Shown piece after piece: positions 53,001 through 64,000 of a DNA stretch of 64,000 nucleotides (its first letter is position 1; each line of letters begins with the position of its first letter). This DNA comes from Arctopsyche grandis. Taxonomy: Eukaryota; Arthropoda; Insecta; Trichoptera; Hydropsychidae. The DNA lies in contig NC_135362.1 in NCBI RefSeq assembly GCF_051622035.1, positions 18,562,501 through 18,626,500 of the forward strand, written 5' to 3'. The notes beneath the pieces were generated by a model. That model worked only from the letters and a program-made list of their open reading frames with translations. It did not search any database and was not told the origin of the DNA. A program made the translations under genes and the position numbers.

Positions 53001-54530
53001 CTGGTTTTGTGGGGGGTTTGAATTTACCGTATTTTGGCTACGAATATTTTAAATCTAAGAATGTCGTAATTTAGAAACAAAGCAATTTGGTTAGTTTAAT
53101 TTCATATGATGTAAAATTATCGCCGCATTGAAGTAATGTTGCTTTACGTCAATGCAATTTATCTTTTCATTCGATTAATATGAAGAAAAGTCTTGATATT
53201 TTTATTTTTAGTAAACATGTATGTAATATTTTAGATTTGTAAAAATTATCAAATTGTTTTAAATATCAAATTGCAAAGTCAAAAATGGTTCAAATTCAAA
53301 GTAATACCTCGCATAATATAATGCCTTACAATGAAAATGAAATACAACGTAAATTTTGAAAACTTTGGCCTACATTTTGCAAATTTTCGCTTTGTATTCA
53401 TACGAAAAGAGCTTCTAAATTACGAACGCTGAACGTTACGCAGCATACCAATAAATGAAATCAGAATTGATTGAAGGGAATGGATGTAACTACATGCATA
53501 CATATACATATGTACATACCTTCCCATATTGTATTGTACATACATCAGCGTTTGCATACAAAATTACATATATGTATGTACAGGCAACCAATATTGTTTT
53601 ATTCTAACGCCTACTCTTATTACGACACGAATGATTGATGTGCATCGAATAGCATTTTTAGGCAATTTGCACGACAAATATGTAAATGTCGACAAAAGTT
53701 AGAACTAATTGCCGGCCATAAATATGGGCTTGGCTCTCTACGGTGGTGAGCAAACATCACTCAATTATAAAAAGAAAATGGATGAACTGTACCTATATGT
53801 ACATTCATAAGCGTGTACTTGTGTGATATCTAAAATCTACATACAGTTGTATAGGTATATTTAATTTACGTATCATTCCGTTTGCGAAATGAATGCACAA
53901 ATGCTCACGCGGCACGCCCATATAACATTATCAGAAAAATTTACATTAAAATCGACGAATATCTCCATTTTCTTTTTCACAATTTAAAAATTTAACACTA
54001 ATTTCCCGTCTTTCGTTTTGTGACTTTTTTACGCGAATCCTTATCACTCGAAAAGTTAATTTGTCTGGTTGGCATGGTGGCTTTCGAGCGACACATAACG
54101 CTCCGTAAAAATTTTCTCACTCTTAGTAGAGGAGTGGAAAGAACCATGAAACTTGCCAGAGTGATCTTCATTCTGAGGGTGATAAAATGGGTTTAATAAA
54201 AACATGGAAAAAGTATTTTCATGGGCAATTCAATGTTATACACTGCAACTCTTGAAAGCTAGATTTTATTGAATATAAAAATGAATTAGATTCAAATATA
54301 TAAATTGACAATTGAATAATTTTATATAAAACGATTGAATTTAATTAATTTCGAATTGTGAATCAATGTGGTAGAACAATTGGAATTTAAATATTAACGA
54401 ATTTCAGTAAATTTGAATTGATTTTATTCGAAATTCTCTCTTTAACTACGAACATTGCTTTATACAAGAACGAACAGATTCCAATATGAAACTTCTCAAA
54501 AGTTGTTGTCAGGAACCGTTTACGAATTAT
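50037..54530. other. Non-coding stretch; GC-richer segment at 50.52-50.77 kb
   Basis: No supported gene. 50520-50770 is GC-richer (GTAGCAGCGGTAGTCCCGCG) without an open frame and could be regulatory or an unknown repeat. TACATA tracts occur at 53490-53580. Confidence 0.4.
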
Positions 54531-54535
54531 TCAAT

Positions 54536-54577
54536 AAAATTAGATATTGAAGGCTCGCGCCTTCAATATCTAATTTT
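54536..54577. other. Perfect 19-bp hairpin with TCGC loop
   Basis: The left arm AAAATTAGATATTGAAGGC and right arm GCCTTCAATATCTAATTTT are exact complements around a four-base loop. There is no gene close by. Confidence 0.9.
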
Positions 54578-55079
54578 TTCTCTTCTGTCAAATTAAAATT
54601 TACACCTTGTCAGGATTGTGATTTAAAAGTTTATGATTATTATGCTATATAAAAACAATGTTGTCACAAATAGATACAATGTATAATTTTATCATCTTTT
54701 GATCGACATACATATATTGTATAATGTGTAACATAAAGGTTACACTTTTAAAAATGTAATTCCGTTAAAAAAATGCTTTTTGGTATGAAAAATATCTGAA
54801 AGGATTAACGCTATTTCTGAAACTGGTGGTTGGTTATTTTATCCATTCGAAGGCACATTATCTCTGTAATAACTATTCAGACCTGGCCCAATTGTTTCGT
54901 TTATGTGCTTTTTACTCTGCTTACGGTCTTACGCTATGCGATATGTCGACCCGAAATGTTGTTTACACCTGAAACGTTTGTGGATAATAAAGTTTAGTGC
55001 TCGGTATAAAGTTACTAATTAAAATTCCCGCCAATTCATTATAAACAGCACCTATAATTCTTTCACCCGTATAAATATA

Positions 55080-55081
<2 letters not shown>

Positions 55082-55172
<91 letters not shown>
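55082..55172. repeat. (AT)n microsatellite
   Basis: About 91 bases of uninterrupted AT. Confidence 0.95.
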
Positions 55173-55178
<6 letters not shown>

Positions 55179-55567
55179 GTATACATATGTACATATATAT
55201 TAAAACGCATACATTCCATTTGGATATATCGCGTATTACATATGTACATACATACATTCACAGTTATGAGACTTCACAGAGTACGCGGTTTTTATTGTTG
55301 AAAAGTATTCTTAAGATTCGATTCTGCGAGATTTGTAAGCGACCCTCATATTTGACAGGAGAAAACCGCTTTTACGTCTGACACCTGTCTCCGTCTCAGA
55401 AAAAATCCGATACTAAAACCATTCATTTTTATTTTCGCACGTGTCTGAAAACAAATGATGTTTGCGGTTTCAACATCTTAAATTCATCTTATATCTATAT
55501 GTAGGTGCCTATATACTTATGTCCGCATTTATGTTTATTTAAAAATATTCTTATTTTTTTTTAAATT

Positions 55568-55755
55568 GGAGAGGGAAAGCTAATTTTACAAGAATCGTTT
55601 AAATGAAAATCAGAAAAATTGGCTAATTCTGATAAGAAACGATCGACCTCGACAAACCAAGGTCTGGCCTACAACGAGACTCTAGTGGGAAACGAACCCG
55701 TGACACCCTGCACGAAATAATACAACACTCACCATTAGACCATGCTGATGGTTCA
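55568..55755 (-). repeat. tRNA-derived SINE, copy 6 (5' half)
   Basis: Minus orientation: the head near 55755-55680 has a B-box-like GGGTTCGTTTCCC, and the core GGTCGATCGTTTCTTATCAG is at about 55650. It lacks the 3' hairpin. Confidence 0.7.
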
Positions 55756-55759
55756 ACTA

Positions 55760-56900
55760 GATACACGATACGCCAGAGATTGGTTTAATAATCGACAACA
55801 GTTCAAAATAGAAATTCAAACGTATTATACATACATACATATGTATGTACACACTAAGTTCAGTACATATATAATATCTCTATTTGCTTTCTGTAAATAA
55901 GATTATATTTTACGTATGTCCACCTATTGAGCATTTTTAGTACGCTAAATATATTTTTAAAGAAAATGATTTTTTAAAAAAAAGTTAAAATGTTTAAGCT
56001 ACAATCATTGAACGAAAAACTTACCACTTGTTGTAATACATAAATACATATTTGTTATGTTACGAGATTTCCCAATACTATTATTTATTCACACGTACAC
56101 AAATGTGTAAGTCGTTTGAATTTAATTGCATTTTTGCAACAGGTTGTTCGAGCTTGATTTATAGGCTTTGGAAAATTAAATTTTCTATTGATGTATGCGT
56201 CTTGTGGAAAGAGTACGGTTTTCACTGGTTTTTCGACCTCCAATAGCTGACAACGTGCTTGTGATAAAATGAAACACGTTCAGCCAATAATGTCGACCAC
56301 CAAAAACCCCATGAATAATCGATTCTCGTTAAATTGTATTCCAACGGTTGTTTGCATTACTTTTGTAACGGCAGATAACGTTTCAGTTGGAAAAAAAGTA
56401 TCGCAGGAACGTCGGTCGTAAAACACTTTTCATTCATTTCAATTTCATAGCCGTTTCGTGTAATCAATTTTGAATGTCGAATAATTGGAATCGGAAATTA
56501 AAAAAAGAAAGCCAATCCGAAGGATATGAATTAAAATTATATTCAGTGATTTATAAAAATTCGGATATAAGTAATCGAAAAACGAATCGTCTTGAAAAGT
56601 TACAGGAATTTATAAATGTATTGCATTCCTTAAAAAGCGTTTTCATTTTAATTCGTGATAATATAATACTTTAGACGAATCCAATTTCAAACCCAAACTG
56701 AAGATTTAAAATATTTAACTTCTGTGAAATATTTGTAACATTTATATGCAAATGCATAGACACATCATTGATTTTCTCTCTTCATGTTGCTTCTTTTTCG
56801 TACAAGGGGACTACTTTTCAATCGATTTTCATTTAAATACCTACAATATATGTATAGTGCTGAAACGAGTTTCAAGCATTTCTGAAACGCGCGTTCAATT
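55760..56900. other. Non-coding stretch, no gene seen
   Basis: AT-rich. Short frames at 56052-56246 and 56474-56674 have no family likeness. Confidence 0.4.

Positions 56901-56905
<5 letters not shown>

Positions 56906-56987
<82 letters not shown>
56906..56987. repeat. (AT)n microsatellite
   Basis: About 82 bases of uninterrupted AT. Confidence 0.95.
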
Positions 56988-56993
<6 letters not shown>

Positions 56994-59900
56994 GTAGATA
57001 AATTCATACAAATATATGTATGAATTGTACACATTTCAATGCATTAATTATATTTGATACATATATAATATGAATCTTCCCTCTTCTCAGTGATAAATTA
57101 AATTTGAAATGCTAATTTAGATAATATTTAAAGAAATCAGCTTCATTTAAATCCAATAGTCTAATTTATGTATATATGTATGTTTTATTTACTTATATGT
57201 ATATGTATATGAGTATGTATAATAATACGTGCATATGTACATATATGGCAGTTCTTTGGCAAAAATAGTGGTATATGAACGAGTCGAAATTTTATCGAGT
57301 TAGATTGAGTTATGTCTTAATTATGAAAGCGAATTAATTTCGAAAATTATTCCGTTTGTTCGTGAATATATAATATCATATTTGAAAGCCATAGAAAACA
57401 TCTGGCGTGAATTTCACGTTTCACGTAATGAATGCTGTAGCTTTATTAAAAACTTGTTGCACGACACGTTCCGCTCAATAATACTCGGCGAGAATATATG
57501 TACATATGTATGTATGTATTTTCACAGAGTAAAAAAAGAACAGTTTATATTGAAGTTATCCTTAATAGAATTGTATAAAATGTTGTTTGAAGAACCAAAT
57601 TAATTGAATTATTTTTCGAAAAGAAATTTTTTGTAATTTAATAACGAACGATGATGAAATTTTTGTAGAAATACGGACCTACTTAAGGCGGCCATTCGCA
57701 AGATTTTTCTTTTTCAAGAAGCGAAAACGAACTCGAACAAACAAGATTATTCTAGTGATCTCACTTCAAAGAATTGAGATGGATAGGACATGTCTGTGAA
57801 TTTTTAGTGATGTTTCACTTTAAATGTTGATGCAATGTTATTCGTACTGAACGAGTAGCAAAAATATCCAAACTATGTATACATAGTCTTTTTTTCCTAT
57901 CTAAATCCGTATATTTATCTATAGGATTTATATAGTGAGTGAAGTTGTTCACGTACGTGACGCAGTAAACGATGCGTGGCTGAAATACAAACGTATCTCT
58001 AGACTGTATTCCAAATGAAAGGAAGAAAGCCTTCAAGACTTAAGAGAAAATGCTAAAGTTTATGAAATAACAGCGTTATTGAAGTTTGTAATAAATAGTC
58101 TTTATGTGAATGGAAAAACGGTACGGCCATTTTGAGCTCGTGTGAATCAATTTTCATATGAAATGTTGTATTAAGAAATTCTCACGTGTCGACTTTTCCT
58201 TTAGGCAAACGCGCAAACAAAGATTTCGCGAAGTCATGAAAAATGTCAATCCAATATTTTGTGATGTGTAAAGCTCTTCCGTGTTTAGATAACAACGACC
58301 TACTTTTTCTTTTACAATACATCTAGTAATAAATATATATTTTTGAAAATATTCGGCAATTGTTATAAATATTATATATTAACGATACCATTGTACAAGA
58401 CTACTATCGCAAGGTCACAAATTCAATAGTTTTTGATTTTTTGGCATAAAATACGTACATACATAGAAAATAAGTCTCAACGAATATTGGGCTCTTTTTT
58501 TACGAAAATAAGTTATTGATATTCATTAAATATATTATTTTATAAATAAATTAACAAAAAATCAGTTAAGATAGGGCCATTATAATATTCAAGTGGGTAT
58601 ATTATTCTTACTTATAATAATATGGGGGCGAATGTACGAATTATTAAAGGCTGTATTTGAAATTTGATATTTTGATATCAATTTTATGTAGCATTCGCGG
58701 AACAGACATTTTGTGAAGAACTCTTACAATATGTTGAATGGTGAAATAATGATATTTGATTTAAATTTCCAGTGTTTAATTAATATTACGGTATTATACG
58801 TCATTATTTTGAAAGCAATTATCGATAATAATACCTTTGTAAATTATAATATATTATATGTACACAAAAGAAAAATAATAAAATTAAGCTCATTATAACA
58901 TATTTTGAGACAGTTGTTGTTTTCATTTGGAGATTCTATAAATATAACTCAAAACAATTCAAATTGATCTGAACACATAATGTGAAATTGTGAAAAAAGT
59001 TTAACAAACCAGAATAAAAGAGGGTCTATTGAACCGAAAAGGGGTTGTTCTTAGAAATAAACCTTTTCCGATAAAAATGACTCAATTGAAGTGAAGTATG
59101 CTGCGGGTACGGGTGTCGTTGAAAGGGTTGTTCTTTCTGGGTTGATGAATACGGATGTGAAAAAGGATAATCGGTTGATCAGACTACAGAATTCTTGCAT
59201 TCGATAAAAGCTAATTTTGTTACAGCTTTCATAACATATATGTAGGTGTATCGTACATTCGCTAAGGGTGCACGTGAGTGTGACGTTAACAGTTCATACA
59301 AATTGGTTGCAACGTGCGCCCTGGGGCGGCACCTTGCTTTAATGGGGCGTTGTTAGAGATACCGACCCTGCTTTTTAGGGGTGACACACCACTTCGGCCG
59401 GATTCCTTTGTCAAGTCAGTTTCACATTGCTTAGGTTGGATAAACACCCGCTTGAAATTCGTGTGACGGAACAAATTGTGAAAATCATTTCACAAAAATT
59501 TCAAAAGAATGCTCAGTTCATGAACAAGAGGTATCACTTTTTAATTTGCTCATTTCATAAAGTAAGCAAAACAATTCTTGCATACCTCACGAAATCGCTG
59601 ACCCTCAGATTAACTATTAACTGGTTTCATAAATAGAATTTTGTCACATTAACGTATCCCCTACAATAATACACTTTATTTTGTAGGAAGTCTTGATTAG
59701 TATTTGTTTTTCGAATTTCCTTAGGGAAATATATAAAAATGAAACCATTCTGACGACATTGTGCATTAAGAATGAAAAAAAAATACAAATAGTGTTTAAT
59801 AAATATATAATGGAAGCATTTTATTTGAAAATGGTTGTAATATATGTAAATTATTAATTGTTTTTATTTACTGATTTATAGCTATATTTATATTTATAGA

Positions 59901-60862
59901 CAGTTATTATTCAACTATGTGGTAAAATTACCCTGAAGTAAAATCATTTGATGTCTCTTATCTGTTCAGTTATATTATTGCGGTTGATGATTAAAATAGA
60001 GAGAATGAGAGCTGTTAGCTTAGATAACGGTGCGAATTTCCACAAATGAACCAGAATCCTTGCTTTCATTGCGGAGTCATATACGCCATACGGGATATTA
60101 TATTTACGACTTTTTTGTAATGTTAGTTTACAATAGTTACGAAAATAGGGACCCTTGATGTTATACTCATTGAAATGGTCTTTTGGATTATATTTAATAT
60201 GCTATATCAGTATACATTTATACGTAGAAAAAATTAGTACCGGATAATTAATTTTGAAGTCTGTGTGAATAGCTTTAATTAAATTGTATGAGAAAATTAC
60301 ATTTTTTCATCACATATATTTATGTAATTTATATTTTTTTAATAAAATAAATAAACGTGAAAATAATTGTGCAGGGGATTAAGGTCGACATACTCACACG
60401 ATTCGTCAACGTCAATCCAAATAAAGAAAAGCTGTTTACAACAGTGTCGGTACACTGCGGGCTTTTACTCATTAAATGAAATTTTACGAGTCATTAAGAA
60501 TTTTTGGCGTAGGCTTTCACAAACCATTGCATTTTTTCCGTTTATCCATTTTGCACGGTTCACCGAATCAATTTTCCAAGTTAAGTGCCATGCTTATTGA
60601 GATTTATGATGAATTTTCCTTTTTACCCGACGGCTTTGTACACATTCACGACTAAGAAAAATTACCGTGACAAAAAACATAAACATGGTGAATTTATTAT
60701 ACTTAGAAATAATGCAACAACGAATATATAAAATTTGGCAAATACATATTCAGTATATTTTGTAAATCTTTTATATACATGTTATACATATGTACATATT
60801 ATTATTTTATTTTATTTATGTACATATATGTATGTACGTACATACATATTTGTACGTATGTA
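56988..60862. other. Non-coding stretch; unusual GC-rich patch at 59.30-59.42 kb
   Basis: No gene is supported. 59305-59420 is strikingly GC-rich for the region (GCGCCCTGGGGCGGCACC, CACCACTTCGGCCGG) and looks like a piece of a repeat or structured RNA gene that I cannot name. Confidence 0.4.
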
Positions 60863-61316
60863 TATACTAGGCTTAACAGGTAAACCACGATGCGCCTTCC
60901 TGGCCATTACAAACATCGATAAATAATTTATTGAGTAATTTACAGAGCATCATAGGGACATATAATTATAGAACAAATTTTGGTAAATTTGTATTTTTGC
61001 AGCATTTTTCTTATAAATCGCCGAATTTTGAGATGCTGAAAAACTTAAAATTTGCGAGATATCTATGAACAAATTTTTCATCATTTTATAAATCAGCTAA
61101 TTCGAGATGTTGTAAACTCAAATTTTGCAAGATATCGGACAGGGTTGTCAATTTGTCGGAACCGTTTCAATGAAATCAGATAAATTGACAAACTCTTAAA
61201 GGAAACGATCGACCATTTACATATCCATGGTCTGACCTGCAGCACAGCCAGGGATTGAACCCATGAACACAAAATTGAAAGCATAACACGCTAGCCATTG
61301 ATCAATGCTGCTGGCT
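60863..61316 (-). repeat. tRNA-derived SINE, copy 7 (full length)
   Basis: Minus orientation. The plus strand starts ACTAGGCTTAACAGGTAAAC ... GCGCCTTCCTGGCC (3' hairpin). It carries AGGAAACGATCGACCATTTA (about 61200), then a head with B box GGGTTCAATCC and GTTAGC-type A box (CGCTAGCCATTG). The internal GAGATGCTGAAAAACTTAAA block is duplicated as in copy 1. Confidence 0.78.
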
Positions 61317-61794
61317 GATCAATGTACATTCATATGCATAATCTTATACTCATTAAAAATCTTATTATTTGGAACTAACTACCTTTTTTCTGTATTCTAA
61401 GTTTTTAATTTTTAATTTTACGACAATGGTGATCATCATGTTTTGCATATTTATTTTGTTATAAATACAATATATTGTTATAAACAATTTATATATATAT
61501 TGTTATAAATACAATATAAATAAATCAATAATGTTTCAAAAAGAAAAAAAAGCCTGTTTTATAACCATTTGAAAGTTAAGCCTTTTAAATTGGGACAGAG
61601 TGGGACTTAATCGATAAAACACGCCTAGTTGAATTAATCTGTCGTTTTAGGATTGCACACATAAAATCTAGAGTGTCATAAAGAATTGTAAAAGGTCGTT
61701 AAGAAGAGCTATAAATATTTCGGTCATTATTTTTTTACTGATACGTACGTATATATGTATGTATGAACATAAACGATATCATCGTTATCGCCAG

Positions 61795-62044
61795 GTGCGT
61801 GGAAAAAACCGAGTTGTTTTCCAAAACGATGTTATGAAGGGTGCCTACAAAAATACTTTTAATCAAGTTTATAATGAACTTGAGTCGAGAGCGATCGAAG
61901 CCATCGCCCAGGGCATTGCTGAAGAAAATTTGATTCATAACAAGATCACTTTGACGCCGATAAAATATTGCGGATTTCGTTCAGAACAAAGACAATTTTT
62001 CGGGTTAGTGTGGGGATGGCAGATATGCGAACCAACAAAATTGG
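61795..62044 (+). CDS. Internal coding exon of an unidentified protein
   Basis: The acceptor TTATCGCCAG ends at 61794 and the donor GTAACG begins at 62045. The 83 open codons enter in phase 0 and leave in phase 1. The peptide reads VRGKNRVVFQNDVMKGAYKN, continues with a probable helix (NELESRAIEAIAQGIAEENL) and ends LTPIKYCGFRSEQRQFFG plus LVWGWQICEPTK. Codon use is coding-like and the composition differs from the flanks. I do not recognise the family. Its entry phase fits the exon at 47096-47193, so it may belong to the same gene as the signal-peptide exon at 45793, with later exons beyond this window. Confidence 0.65.
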
Positions 62045-64000
62045 GTAACGTTTTTATTTTATATCTCATATAAATATAACGTGGCTCATAGAAGAGTGGG
62101 TTGTTTTATTATTAAATTAAAACTTAATGCAATAAAGATTTAAATACAAAACTCCATATTCGAAGTATAAGTTTAGTCTACGAAATTGAATTAAAAAAAA
62201 AATGTTGATATAATAATAAATATGGAGCGAGTGTGTTTTAAAGTAATGCTGTTTTTGATAGAAAGATTTGGTTCTACATATTAACAATTTAACCAAATAC
62301 GAGGGACCTCGAGTGCCTCACATAAGACTCAACTATGTACATATATACTGGCCGTATTTTCTAGAATTTGTTTCCATATAAAAATTAGCGGTAGCAAATA
62401 ACCATTTTCTTCCCAAGAGATGTTACATGTTACAACGAAGCAACAACGCTCAGAATCAAATATGCTACAGAAATATATTGCCATCTTGTAGCTATAATGT
62501 AATATAAATGTTACATATTATGTACATATAAGCATAATATATGAATGTATGTAATGCAGGTCTAATATTAACTTTGAAGCGAATAAATTTGGTTACTTCA
62601 TTTACATTGTAATTAATGGAATTTTATTTCGAAATTTTTCATATGTTGCAAAAAATGCGTATATACATACGTACATATATTTACACATCTTTAGGTATGT
62701 GAATTCGTCGTTTAACAAACAAAAAACGTTTCGTTCGCGTTCAAAATTCTGCGAAGGGTTGACTTTTAAACGTCTCCCACGCGTGGAATAAAAACGACGC
62801 AACGCGCTCTAATAGGTACATACATACATAGATAAACGACAATAATACGAAGGTTAAGTTTTTTTCGAACCGTGCTTTTAGGTCACTCTCACCACACCCC
62901 CACAGCTCATTTATCAACTTTCTACAACCACGTCCTTTCGGAGAATTAACGATTTCCATCAAATCGACGGATCTACACTTTATGGGTCGCTTTCGGGGAA
63001 AAAGATACTGCGGTCGCGATTTAGCCTCCGCCCACTGTCACCCCTTTGTAGTGCTATTTTAGTATCGATAGACCTATTAAAAGGAAGCACGTACGACCCT
63101 ATTGATTTCACATCTTTTATGTCGCGATAATACGTGAGACCCACTACGTCAAGCCACTTTGAAATGTGCGGCTAACCCTATTAATATGCTGACCCGAAAA
63201 TTTCAACGACTCCACGTAACTCTGTACAAATTGACAGTGACAATATAATGTCCAATTTAATATGTCTTTCGAGACAGACTCGTATTTGAGTTCGGTACTG
63301 GTTGGTTGGTTGGTAGGTTCTTTTAAAATTTCTTCTCGAGTGTCCTGTAAAGTTTTTCATTATTTACTGTAGTAAGTTCTAGGTGAGGTAAGCTGTTTGA
63401 TAGAAAAGTTTCATTACTTTCATCCTTTATTGAGAACGGAAGGAAGTTCTGAGCTGAAAGCTGAATGTTAGGTTGCGCGTGCTCGCCATTCAAATACGTC
63501 AAGTTCGAAGGACGCAAAATCCAATAAGGAAGTCAATCTGTTGACATCATCAGTGACTGCGTGAATTTGCATATCATCTGAATACATAAAATGTTTACCG
63601 ATTTATCATTCATGAAAAAAACATGTATAAATTTTACCAGCGTATTATTTTAGGATTCCGCTTTGAAAAATTTCGTCGGAACAAAAATGACACTGAAAAT
63701 TAAAAATTAAGCTGAAAATTCAACTTTACAATAAAACTCTTTATTTCTATCAAAGACCGAAACTTATGAATAGGAAAGCTTATTTTTTTTCGAGCTCGTT
63801 TAATTACAATTGAGGTACGTAAATAAGTCTCAAAAGTGGGACGATGTACTTATGTATATATGTATACAGTATAAACGACTCCGAATCATCAACAGGTTAT
63901 TAAGGTGGCTCTCAAATTAACCAAAATCCGAAGGAAATTATTGTAGACGTTTTAATAATGCCTCAAAATCGTAATAAAACAAAGGACTGCTTTGTTTGGG
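62045..64000. other. Probable intron or spacer, no gene seen
   Basis: AT-rich with less AT-rich parts at 62900-63200. A minus-strand open stretch at 63323-63530 (starting LPYWILRPSNLTYLNGEH) has no recognisable family and no convincing splice acceptor. Confidence 0.4.

Noticed and set aside
63323-63517. Minus-strand frame beginning LPYWILRPSNL in its open extension
   Set aside because: It looks mildly protein-like but has an upstream stop, no convincing acceptor and no family that I can name. Left as unproven.

Overview
The window is nuclear DNA from an insect (arthropod). The evidence is a classic six-cysteine odorant-binding protein with an arthropod-type TATA plus TCAGT start site, GT-AG introns, very AT-rich introns and spacers, abundant TACATA/CATATG microsatellite sequence, and SINEs, LINE remnants and many short inverted-repeat (MITE or foldback) elements. 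The order cannot be fixed from sequence alone.

Left part (1-20.7 kb). A glucosamine-6-phosphate deaminase gene runs rightward (1375-3428) in four common exons plus two alternative last exons that encode different C-termini. Converging on it from the right is a two-pore-domain (K2P) potassium channel gene. Its seven coding exons were assembled by splice phase and span 20739 down to 4194 (581 residues). Its second pore lacks the GxG filter signature. Its long introns hold a SINE, two copies of a long foldback element, several other MITEs and an RTE-type LINE remnant.

Central part (20.7-35 kb). A B4GAT1-like glucuronyltransferase (GT49) gene has four coding exons (24653-26524). An intronless odorant-binding protein gene lies on the minus strand (28926-29396), with its own TATA box, initiator and poly(A) signal. 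A broken non-LTR retrotransposon (about 31.6-32.65 kb) carries an 87-bp inverted copy of part of itself. A small secreted-peptide gene (34686-34901, minus) follows.

Right part (35-64 kb). This is mostly non-coding and repeat-rich: SINE copies, a TTAA-flanked MITE, simple repeats and a tandem minisatellite. A GC-rich island with a TATA box near 43.17 kb, a signal-peptide exon (45793-45886), a candidate short exon (47096-47193) and a well-supported but unidentified exon (61795-62044) have compatible splice phases. They may be the start of one large secreted-protein gene that runs out of the window. This chain is an inference.

The genes appear unrelated in function (amino-sugar metabolism, ion channel, glycosylation, chemosensation). 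I see no operon-like or cluster logic, no CRISPR array and no convincing new multi-gene system. The most interesting items are the duplicated terminal exon of the deaminase, the degenerate second K2P pore, the long foldback elements, the inverted LINE segment, the small secreted peptide and the unidentified split gene.
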